Assembly: GCA_947496835.1 (NCBI GenBank)
Contig: CANMFV010000066.1
Span: forward strand, 1 to 6,109
Origin: Flavobacteriales bacterium
GTDB lineage: Bacteria; Bacteroidota; Bacteroidia; Flavobacteriales_D; Crocinitomicaceae
Length of the DNA stretch: 6,109 bases
Direction of reading: 5' to 3'
A model generated the notes under the pieces. The model did no database searches. It was not told the DNA's origin and saw only the letters and a list, made by a program, of their open reading frames with translations. Made by a program: the position numbers and the translations under genes. Positions 1 through 6,109 of this stretch are shown here, one piece after another. Each line of letters starts with the position of its first letter. Position 1 is the first letter of the stretch.

Positions 1-381
1 AGAGGAGAAATACTGGCACCTGTGGAACTAGATTTGTCAGATGTTTACGTGGTACTATTAAATCCAGGGATACATGTGGGAACAAAAGAAGCTTACGACG
101 GAGTTTCGATAGGAGAAAATGTCGCTAAGATTGAAGAAATCGTGCAAAAACCGATTGAACAATGGAATGACTTGCTGAAAAACGATTTCGAAACATCTGT
201 TTTTCAACAGTACCCCGAAATTCAAACACTAAAAGAATCATTGTATCAATCAGGTGCGATTTACGCAGCCATGTCGGGCTCTGGGTCTAGTGTTTTTGGG
301 CTATTTACAAATGAAGTAGTAGCAATGAATTTAAATTCCAACCATCTTATCTACAAAGGACGGTTTATAAAACTCCCTTAG
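1..381 (+). CDS. ispE: 4-diphosphocytidyl-2-C-methyl-D-erythritol kinase (IspE), C-terminal part
   Basis: This is the 3' part of a GHMP-family kinase; the reading frame is open from base 1, so the true start lies upstream and the GTG at 22 is internal. IspE phosphorylates the 2-hydroxyl of 4-diphosphocytidyl-2-C-methylerythritol with ATP in the cytoplasmic MEP pathway to isopentenyl diphosphate. The visible 126 codons begin RGEIL, then show the IspE-typical NPGIHVGTKEAY stretch, an NDFE/YPEI segment, and the glycine-rich GHMP motif 3 (MSGSGSSVFG, bases 271-300) that contributes to the nucleotide/phosphate site. The gene ends with TAG at 379-381 in the expected place for the family, so the C-terminus looks intact. 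The assignment rests on remembered family motifs. Nothing links it functionally to the starch genes downstream. No convincing terminator follows it. Confidence 0.9.
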   Translation, partial: RGEILAPVELDLSDVYVVLLNPGIHVGTKEAYDGVSIGENVAKIEEIVQKPIEQWNDLLKNDFETSVFQQYPEIQTLKESLYQSGAIYAAMSGSGSSVFGLFTNEVVAMNLNSNHLIYKGRFIKLP

Positions 382-477
382 AAATTTATAAAGTATTTCT
401 TTAATTCCAATTTTCTTTTTATTTTTGGAGTTGTCATTCTGACACTAAGTATTTTTTAACCTTTTAAAAATTGAACT
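382..477 (+). promoter_or_regulatory. Intergenic leader with a Bacteroidota-type promoter candidate
   Basis: This is the gap between ispE and the small secreted protein. Bases 420-427 read TATTTTTG, an exact match to the TAnnTTTG -7 element of Bacteroidota promoters. A weak TTTC (396-399) sits 20 bases upstream, where the -33 TTTG/TTG element would be expected, so only the -7 box is persuasive. Transcription would start roughly in the 430s, giving a leader of about 40-45 bases. No Shine-Dalgarno sequence precedes the ATG at 478; instead there is an A-rich run (AAAAATTGAACT), which is usual in this phylum. In such AT-rich DNA the match could be chance. Confidence 0.5.
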
Positions 478-1209
478 ATGAAAAAAATGTTTACTTTTCT
501 AGCTACCGCATTTATTAGTGTAGCTTCTTACGCACAATTCACAGTAACTTACCAAGTGGATATCACTGGTTATTTAGCTGGTGGAGCAACATTGAACCCT
601 AATGGTATCCGTGTTGGTGGAAACTTTGGTGATTTCGGAGGTACTGTTGCAGCAGGTGCAATGTCAAGCTGGTCTCCTTCAGATGCTAATTCAGCGATGA
701 CTGACCAAGGAAACAACATCTGGTCAATCGATGTAACTTACCCGGATGCTTCTTTACAATCGACACAAATCTACAAATTTGTGAACGGAGATTGGGGAAC
801 AAATGAAGGTACAGATCCATTAAACACAATTGCCCCTGATTGTGGTACTGATGATGGTTCAGGAAACATTAACCGTACCTACTTATTGACAGCAGGAACT
901 GTATGTTATGTTTGGGATGCATGTACTGCATGTGGATCAGGAAATGTTGCTGAAAATGCAATCAATAACTTGACTGTTTCTCCAAACCCAACTTCAGAAG
1001 TTGCTAACTTCAAATTTGATGTAAACAATGCATCTGAAGCTACAATTACTTTATTTGATTTAACAGGAAAAGAAGTTGCTACGAAAACAATCGCAGTTTC
1101 TGCTTCTAACAATGTTGAAGTAAATACAGCTAACTTGTCTGCTGGTTCTTACATTTACAAAGTATTTGCTGGTGACAAAGTTGCTACAGGAAAATTGATC
1201 AAACAATAA
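478..1209 (+). CDS. Secreted starch-binding-like domain protein with T9SS type A sorting domain
   Basis: This is a 243-residue exported protein with no enzymatic domain. Residues 1-19 form a signal peptide (MKKMFTFLATAF..., cleavage predicted SYA|Q20). Residues about 21-153 form one beta domain of a type common in secreted Bacteroidota proteins: a VTYQVDI opening strand, GIRVGGNF, W65, W82, then YKFVNGDWG (W106). It resembles CBM20/CBM48-like starch-binding folds. Four cysteines (C122, C143, C149, C152) near its end could pair as disulfides. Residues about 164-243 are a T9SS type A C-terminal domain (LTVSPNP, LFDLTGKEV, LSAGSYIYKV, final GKLIKQ), directing export through the outer membrane and surface attachment or release. 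A surface alpha-glucan-binding role is inferred from the fold and from the amylases downstream; the ligand is not proven. The gene favours GGT, GCT and AAC codons more than its neighbours appear to, suggesting high expression. A promoter candidate precedes it and a strong terminator follows. Confidence 0.8.
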   Translation: MKKMFTFLATAFISVASYAQFTVTYQVDITGYLAGGATLNPNGIRVGGNFGDFGGTVAAGAMSSWSPSDANSAMTDQGNNIWSIDVTYPDASLQSTQIYKFVNGDWGTNEGTDPLNTIAPDCGTDDGSGNINRTYLLTAGTVCYVWDACTACGSGNVAENAINNLTVSPNPTSEVANFKFDVNNASEATITLFDLTGKEVATKTIAVSASNNVEVNTANLSAGSYIYKVFAGDKVATGKLIKQ

Positions 1210-1230
1210 TTTTTTAATTATTTATTGAGA

Positions 1231-1262
1231 GCCTAAGTTGAAAGATACTTAGGCTTTTTTTT
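1231..1262 (+). terminator. Rho-independent terminator
   Basis: A perfect 8-bp stem, GCCTAAGT (1231-1238) pairing with ACTTAGGC (1247-1254), has an 8-base loop (TGAAAGAT) and is followed directly by eight T residues (1255-1262). It lies 21 bases after the stop codon of the small secreted protein and ends 17 bases before the amylase start codon. The sequence 5' of the stem is not an A-run, so it should act only on + strand transcripts. It probably ends most transcripts of the upstream gene. Confidence 0.9.
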
Positions 1263-1279
1263 ACCTTAAACATTTCTAT

Positions 1280-4063
1280 ATGAAACATGTCATCCTTACC
1301 GTAGTTGCGAGCATATATAGTTCAATTGTCATCGCACAAGTTTTAGAAGTTTCCCCAGCTTTTCCAACCGTAAATGATGTGGTCACCATCACCTATGATG
1401 CCACACAAGGAAATGGAGCGCTGACTGGTCAGTCTCAAATTTATGCCCATGCAGGATTAATTACAAGTGCAAGCACATCGCCATCCAATTGGCAATACGT
1501 TCAAGGAGCTTGGGGGACAGTAGATCCTGAAGTGTCAATGACAAACATCGGAAATAATAAACATACGATCACGATCGACATCGATCAATTTTACGGGTAT
1601 CCACTCGCAACAACTACTGTGCTCAAACTGGCGTTCGTTTTCCGTACAGCAAATGGCAGCATTGTCGGACGAGCAGCAGATGGAGGAGATATTTTTTACG
1701 ATGTGTATCCTGTGAATGCTGGATTACTCGGACAGTTTTTCCATCCTAACAATGGAAGTATTTACAACCTAAATGATCAAATCGCTATTAATGCTGAAGC
1801 GAATACTCCGTCAACATTGTATTTGAAAGAAGATGGCAACGTTTTGACCACCTTAACAAATGCTACAACCTTAAATTATACTTTAACAGCAAGTTCTGCC
1901 GGAACGCATTTGTTGGAATTTGAAGTGAACGACGGTACTTCAACCATTATAGATAGTATGTATTACACGGTAAACCCGCCAGTTAATGTTATTAACCCAA
2001 CAATTACCGGATTAATAAATGGGGTAAATTACATCAACGATACAACGGTGATTTTTCAATTGTACGCACCACAAAAACAACACATTTATGTCATTGGTGA
2101 TTTTAATAATTGGACACCAACAGCTGCTTACCACATGAATTTGTCCACCAATAATGCTACATGGTGGTTAGAAATCACAGGGCTTACTGCTGGACAAAAA
2201 TACGGTTATCAATATTTTATTGATGGCACAATGAAATTTGCAGATCCTTTGAGCTCGCTAATTTTAGATCCAAATAACGATGGTAATATCGGCGCTGTAA
2301 CAAATCCGAATCCACTGCCTTATCCAACTGGACAAACAACTGGATTTGTTTCTGTTTTTCAACCAGGTGCAACACCCTATGATTGGCAGAATACAAGTTT
2401 TCAGGGTCCAGCCAAAAAAGACCTAGTCATTTACGAATTATTAGTGCGTGATTTTGTCGCAAAACACAATTATCAAACACTCATAGACACATTAGCTTAT
2501 TTGGATGAACTTGGAATTAATGTGATTGAATTAATGCCTCCTGGTGAATTTGAAAACAATGAAAGTTGGGGATACAATCCTTCTTTTCACAAGGCATTAG
2601 ATAAATATTATGGTACTCCCGAAAAATTCAAAGAATTCGTTGACAGTTGTCATAACCGTGGCATTGCTGTAGTTGTCGATATGGTATTGAACCACGCATT
2701 TGGACAAAATCCAATGGTAAATATGTACTGGGATGCAGCGAATAATCGTCCGGCAGCAAATAATCCTTGGTTCAATGCGATTTGTCCCCACGAACCATAC
2801 TGTTGGGGATATGATTTCGATCATACGCGAATGGCAACACAAGCATACATTGACCAAGTGAATAAATTTTGGTTAGATGAATACCATGTGGATGGATTCC
2901 GATTTGATTACACGAAAGGATTTGTAAATAACGCATCAGGATACAGTATGGAACGTATTAACATACTTAAACGAATGGCTGATAAGATTTGGGAAGTGAA
3001 GTCGGATGCCTATATGATTTTAGAACATTGGTGCGATAACTCGGAAGAAATTCAATTAGCGAATTACGGCATGATGCTTTGGGGGAATTTAACGTATGGA
3101 TACGGTGAATCAACAATGGGTTACACAAGCACATCAAATATCAGTTCAGGGATTTATACAAATAGAACTTGGACCGTTCCTCATTTAGTATCCTACATGG
3201 AAAGCCATGACGAAGAACGCTTGATGTTCAAGAACCTATCTTACGGAAATCAAACTAATCCAAACCATAATGCAAAAACATCTTATGTAGCATTGGGACG
3301 TATGCAAACCGCAGCGGTTATTTTCTTAACTCAGCCTGGCCCACGAATGATTTGGCAATTTGGTGAATTGGGATACGATATCTCCATTGACAATCCATGT
3401 CGTGTGTGTAATAAACCCATTCTATGGAATTACTTTACGCAAGCTAGAAGACGTCAATTATATGATGTGTATGCTGCGACCTTGAAATTGAGAAATGATT
3501 ACGAAACATTTCGTTCCTTGAATTTTACCTACAACTTAAGTGGCGCCGTGAAAAAAATGAAGTTAAGCGACCCGTCGATGAACGGTGTTGTGATCACTAA
3601 TTTTGCTGTAACTTCTCAAAATGGATCTCCAAATTTCCATCACAATGGATGGTGGTACGAATATTTCACTGGTGACAGCTTAAATGTTTCAGATGTCAAC
3701 ATGAATTTCGCATTGGAGCCAGGCGAATACCGAATCTATACAGATGTACGTTTAGATCAACCTTTTATCACCGATGCACCTGTATCAATTGATGAAGTAA
3801 TGGAATCACATTTCCCTTTAAATGTCTATCCAAACCCAAGTGTGAGTGATTTACATGTAGCGTTTACTTCAGAAGGAATGGATGCGATGGAATTAAAGGT
3901 GCTAAATGAAGCGGGACAAGTAGTATACTCGGAAATAGGAACCACAAATCCAGGTGATAATGATGTTTTATTGAATGTACAAGACTGGAAAAATGGTTAT
4001 TACCATGTTTTGCTAAGAGTAGGGAAATTTTATTCGAATGAAGCATTTATTATTCAACATTAA
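1280..4063 (+). CDS. Multidomain GH13 alpha-amylase-family glycoside hydrolase with T9SS sorting domain
   Basis: This is a 927-residue secreted enzyme predicted to cleave alpha-1,4 and/or alpha-1,6 glucosidic bonds in starch or glycogen outside the cell. Domains in order: signal peptide 1-19 (VIA|Q20); an N-terminal Ig-like, starch-binding-like domain (about 21-145); a second Ig-like beta domain (about 148-232); a CBM48/E-set domain (about 240-345, with GDFNNW 273-278, YGYQYF 308-313 and ADP 321-323); a GH13 (beta/alpha)8 barrel from about 380, followed by a beta C-domain; and a T9SS type A sorting domain (about 845-927, YPNP 850-853). All GH13 signatures are present: DMVLNH (467-472), GFRFD with R541 and nucleophile D543, acid/base E582 in LEHW, and H643-D644 in ESHDEER, so it should be active. 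CBM48 and the FRFDYTKGF motif resemble branching-enzyme/isoamylase-like GH13 groups, so exact specificity (amylase, pullulanase or other) is open. The ATG at 1280 is chosen because it begins the signal peptide. Its stop overlaps the cotH-like start (TAATG). Confidence 0.9.
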   Translation: MKHVILTVVASIYSSIVIAQVLEVSPAFPTVNDVVTITYDATQGNGALTGQSQIYAHAGLITSASTSPSNWQYVQGAWGTVDPEVSMTNIGNNKHTITIDIDQFYGYPLATTTVLKLAFVFRTANGSIVGRAADGGDIFYDVYPVNAGLLGQFFHPNNGSIYNLNDQIAINAEANTPSTLYLKEDGNVLTTLTNATTLNYTLTASSAGTHLLEFEVNDGTSTIIDSMYYTVNPPVNVINPTITGLINGVNYINDTTVIFQLYAPQKQHIYVIGDFNNWTPTAAYHMNLSTNNATWWLEITGLTAGQKYGYQYFIDGTMKFADPLSSLILDPNNDGNIGAVTNPNPLPYPTGQTTGFVSVFQPGATPYDWQNTSFQGPAKKDLVIYELLVRDFVAKHNYQTLIDTLAYLDELGINVIELMPPGEFENNESWGYNPSFHKALDKYYGTPEKFKEFVDSCHNRGIAVVVDMVLNHAFGQNPMVNMYWDAANNRPAANNPWFNAICPHEPYCWGYDFDHTRMATQAYIDQVNKFWLDEYHVDGFRFDYTKGFVNNASGYSMERINILKRMADKIWEVKSDAYMILEHWCDNSEEIQLANYGMMLWGNLTYGYGESTMGYTSTSNISSGIYTNRTWTVPHLVSYMESHDEERLMFKNLSYGNQTNPNHNAKTSYVALGRMQTAAVIFLTQPGPRMIWQFGELGYDISIDNPCRVCNKPILWNYFTQARRRQLYDVYAATLKLRNDYETFRSLNFTYNLSGAVKKMKLSDPSMNGVVITNFAVTSQNGSPNFHHNGWWYEYFTGDSLNVSDVNMNFALEPGEYRIYTDVRLDQPFITDAPVSIDEVMESHFPLNVYPNPSVSDLHVAFTSEGMDAMELKVLNEAGQVVYSEIGTTNPGDNDVLLNVQDWKNGYYHVLLRVGKFYSNEAFIIQH

Positions 4064-5484
4064 TGAAGTCCATTTGCCTCTTTGTCCTTTTAGTCTTCAT
4101 AGGGTTGAGTGTCAAAGCTCAGTTCGTTCATCCTACGAATAATAATGCATTTCTTCAAAATGAAGTGGCCAGTGTTTACGTGACGATGTCTGCGGTCGAT
4201 GCACAGATAATGGTGACGGACAGTTTGTATTCGGATTTCCCCTTTGTAACATCTGTGATCTATTCCTCTTCAGCCATTCAAGATACCATTACGAACGTAG
4301 GAATACATGTACGTGGAAATACCTCCAGAGATGCAGCAAAGAAATCTTTTGAATTGTCATTCAATTCATACGTTCCAGGTAGAAAATACCGTGGATTAGA
4401 GAAAATGAAGTTGAATGGAGAACACAATGATGTGTCTATTTTGCGTTCCAAGGTTTCGTATAATTTATTAACGCAATGCGGACTTCCATCTCCTCGAACC
4501 AGTTACATTAAATTATACATCAATAATGAATACAAAGGATTATACATACATATCGAACATTTTGACGAAGAATACATCCAAAAAAGATTTCCAAATGACA
4601 ATGAAGGGAATCTCTTCAAATGTTTTTATGGTTCAGATTTAACGTATCACGGAACGAATCCAACGTATTACCAAAATACCTATAAGTTGAAAACAAATGA
4701 AGCGTTGAATGATTATTCAGGACTCATTCAATTCATCAATGTTTTAAACAACTCCGCTGCAGCTAATTTCGTGTGTGACATACAAGATGTTTTTGACGTA
4801 GAATCCTATTTAAGAACACTTGCAGTTGAAATCTTGATTGGACAATGGGACGGATATGCCTACAATAAAAACAACTACTTCCTGTATGAGCGCCCATCGG
4901 ATGGTAAATTCATCTTCATGGAATATGATTTAGATAACACCTTTGGTATCGATTGGTTCAATGAAGATTGGTCCACAAGAAACATCTATTCATGGTCCAA
5001 CTCAAATAGACCTCTCTATTCGAAATTATTGCTGGTTCCTTATTTCAAGGACCGATTTAATTACCACATGAAAGACATTCTTACGAATTATTTTGTCCCA
5101 ACTAATCTTACAAGCAGTCTACAATCCATCCAGAATTTAATTTCCAGTGCCGCTTTAGCCGATGATTACAAAGGATACGACTACGGTTTTACGGATCAAA
5201 ATTTCTTGGATGCCATCGATCAAGCGTGGGGATTTCATGTGACACAATCCATCAGTGAATACATCCAAAACAGATATAGTACTGCGAACAGCCAAGTATT
5301 GGCACACCAAAACATTCAGAACCCATGTACAACAGGATTTGTAGAATTTGCTTCCGAAAATGCATTCAAAGCAATAAAGGCTGTAGATGTAATGGGTAGA
5401 GAAATACCTTTAGATACTAAAAATTGTATCAAAATTGTGAGCTATGAAAATGGATCGGTTAAACAACTTTATGAATATGAATAA
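4063..5484 (+). CDS. Secreted CotH-family protein (putative atypical kinase)
   Basis: This 473-residue exported protein carries the CotH fold, first known from Bacillus spore coats, where CotH is a protein kinase that phosphorylates coat proteins. Residues 1-19 are a signal peptide (SVKA|Q20). CotH motifs follow in order: HVRGNTSR (82-89) with KKSF (93-96); LNGEHND and ILR (117-128); GLPSPR and the GLYIHIEHFDEEYI strand-helix region; WDGYAYNKNNYFLY (262-275); and MEYDLDNTFG (D289, D291, G295). D263 and D289 or D291 are the likely equivalents of the catalytic and metal-binding aspartates of B. subtilis CotH, judged by motif order and spacing. The pseudokinase alternative looks less likely because these acidic residues are kept. 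The last 40 or so residues (VDVMGREIP 441-449, then YENGSVKQLYEYE) resemble the end of a T9SS sorting domain without its usual NPNP start. The start is the ATG inside TAATG, overlapping the GH13 stop by one base; the end overlaps the next GH13 gene. The substrate is unknown. Confidence 0.85.
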   Translation: MKSICLFVLLVFIGLSVKAQFVHPTNNNAFLQNEVASVYVTMSAVDAQIMVTDSLYSDFPFVTSVIYSSSAIQDTITNVGIHVRGNTSRDAAKKSFELSFNSYVPGRKYRGLEKMKLNGEHNDVSILRSKVSYNLLTQCGLPSPRTSYIKLYINNEYKGLYIHIEHFDEEYIQKRFPNDNEGNLFKCFYGSDLTYHGTNPTYYQNTYKLKTNEALNDYSGLIQFINVLNNSAAANFVCDIQDVFDVESYLRTLAVEILIGQWDGYAYNKNNYFLYERPSDGKFIFMEYDLDNTFGIDWFNEDWSTRNIYSWSNSNRPLYSKLLLVPYFKDRFNYHMKDILTNYFVPTNLTSSLQSIQNLISSAALADDYKGYDYGFTDQNFLDAIDQAWGFHVTQSISEYIQNRYSTANSQVLAHQNIQNPCTTGFVEFASENAFKAIKAVDVMGREIPLDTKNCIKIVSYENGSVKQLYEYE

Positions 5485-6109
5485 GGGATACTTTCTATCA
5501 ATCGTAATGTTCTGTGTAGTTCAATTGAATGCGCAAATCTTAACACATGTAGAACCTGCCAATTGGTGGGTTGGAATGGAGCACCATGAAGTACAAGTCT
5601 TATTGCATGGAAAAAACATCGCCAACTATCAGGTGGAGGTTTCAGGATTGCCAATCACAGGAATTATTAAAACGGAAAATCCGAATTATTTATTTGTTAC
5701 CGTTGAAACAAAGGATAAAGTTGCCGGCACTTATCCGATTAAACTCATCGATAAGAAAAAGGAAATCACCCATTTTGACTTCAAACTTGAAGAACGAATG
5801 AATAACAGTGCGCTAAGGGAAAGTTATTCTTCTGCTGATGTCATTTACTTATTAATGCCAGATCGCTTTGCGAATGCCAATGAGGGACTTGACACGCATC
5901 CGGACACGAAAGAAGTCTCAGATCGTTCGAATCCAGGTGGACGTCACGGTGGAGACATCATGGGGATCATTCAACATTTAAATTACATCAAAGAATTGGG
6001 AGCAACCACCATTTGGACAACTCCTATGTTAGAAGATAACGAAGAGACATATTCCTACCATGGTTATGCGCAGTCTGATTTATATAAAATTGATCCACGC
6101 TATGGAACC
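5471..6109 (+). CDS. SusA-like neopullulanase/cyclomaltodextrinase (GH13), N-terminal part
   Basis: The reading frame is open for 213 codons to the window edge with no stop; the gene continues beyond it. Residues 1-21 form a signal peptide (QLNA|Q22). Residues about 27-110 match the N-terminal domain of cyclomaltodextrinases (VEPANWWVGM at 27-36, then HGKNIANYQVEV). From about 120 the GH13 barrel begins: SADVIYLLMPDRFANAN (D131 and following Asn residues, usual calcium-site region), GGRHGGDIMGII (156-167), TPMLEDN, and SYHGYA (195-200) with the IDPRYGT end of the first conserved block. The catalytic residues lie beyond the window. The family hydrolyses cyclodextrins, pullulan and maltooligosaccharides; in Bacteroides the SusA homologue acts in the periplasm on imported products. 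The ATG at 5471 overlaps the end of the CotH-family gene by 14 bases; the ATG at 5477, giving MNKGYF, is equally plausible and shortens the overlap to 8. Either way translation is probably coupled to the upstream gene. Confidence 0.88.
   Translation, partial: MNMNKGYFLSIVMFCVVQLNAQILTHVEPANWWVGMEHHEVQVLLHGKNIANYQVEVSGLPITGIIKTENPNYLFVTVETKDKVAGTYPIKLIDKKKEITHFDFKLEERMNNSALRESYSSADVIYLLMPDRFANANEGLDTHPDTKEVSDRSNPGGRHGGDIMGIIQHLNYIKELGATTIWTTPMLEDNEETYSYHGYAQSDLYKIDPRYGT

Noticed and set aside
22..24. GTG at 22 as a start codon for ispE
   Set aside because: The frame is open upstream to base 1 and the upstream codons (RGEILAP) belong to the conserved IspE sequence, so this is an internal valine.
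381..399. Possible terminator after ispE (GAAAT ... ATTTC followed by T-rich sequence)
   Set aside because: The stem is only five base pairs and AT-rich, and the following run is broken by A and C residues; this is expected by chance in such AT-rich DNA.
906..1112. Minus-strand open frame of 68 codons
   Set aside because: It lies antisense within the T9SS-domain coding region, shows no recognisable domain and has no start context; it is a shadow of the + strand gene.
1150..1157. TACATTTA near-match to a -7 box inside the end of the small secreted gene
   Set aside because: One mismatch, inside coding sequence, and upstream of the terminator, so it would not bypass the hairpin.
1262..1279. 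Promoter -7 box candidate TACCTTAA just before the amylase
   Set aside because: It matches TAnnTTTG in only six of eight positions and would place the start of transcription at or after the ATG.
2597..2857. Minus-strand open frame of 86 codons within the GH13 gene
   Set aside because: It is antisense to the conserved catalytic barrel, which is clearly coding on the + strand; no domain is recognisable.
5571..5801. Plus-strand 76-codon open frame near the end
   Set aside because: It is out of frame with the SusA-like gene, whose continuous family-typical protein runs from 5471 to the window end; its translation is basic and shows no domain.

Overview
This window is AT-rich DNA from a member of the Bacteroidota, most likely Flavobacteriia or a close relative. 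The evidence is as follows: there are C-terminal type IX secretion (T9SS) sorting domains, all four exported proteins have signal peptides ending in A|Q, Shine-Dalgarno sequences are absent, there is a TAnnTTTG-type promoter candidate, and the protein families are typical of the phylum. A family-level placement (for example Crocinitomicaceae) would be a guess. All genes lie on the + strand.

Layout. (1) Positions 1-381 hold the 3' end of a housekeeping gene, ispE, of the non-mevalonate isoprenoid pathway; it is unrelated in function to what follows. (2) A 96-base gap carries a promoter candidate. (3) Positions 478-1209 encode a small secreted protein made of one starch-binding-like beta domain and a T9SS sorting domain. 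A strong intrinsic terminator at 1231-1262 follows it. (4) Positions 1280-4063 encode a large multidomain GH13 alpha-amylase-family enzyme with accessory carbohydrate-binding/E-set domains and a T9SS sorting domain. (5) Positions 4063-5484 encode a secreted CotH-family protein (atypical kinase fold), overlapping the amylase by one base. (6) From 5471 a second GH13 enzyme of the neopullulanase/cyclomaltodextrinase (SusA-like) type starts inside the end of cotH and runs off the window.

The genes from 478 onward look like a starch/glycogen (alpha-glucan) utilisation locus. The T9SS-exported binding protein and large amylase would act at the cell surface or outside the cell, and the SusA-like enzyme would cleave imported maltooligosaccharides in the periplasm. 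The three downstream genes overlap end to end, so they are probably co-transcribed and translationally coupled. The small binding protein is separated from them by a terminator that leaves only 17 bases before the next start codon, which suggests graded expression by partial read-through.

The most unusual point is the CotH-like putative kinase tightly coupled between two amylases. No SusC/SusD transporter pair is visible, but the window ends inside the locus. No RNA genes, mobile elements, CRISPR arrays or clear DNA repeats were seen.
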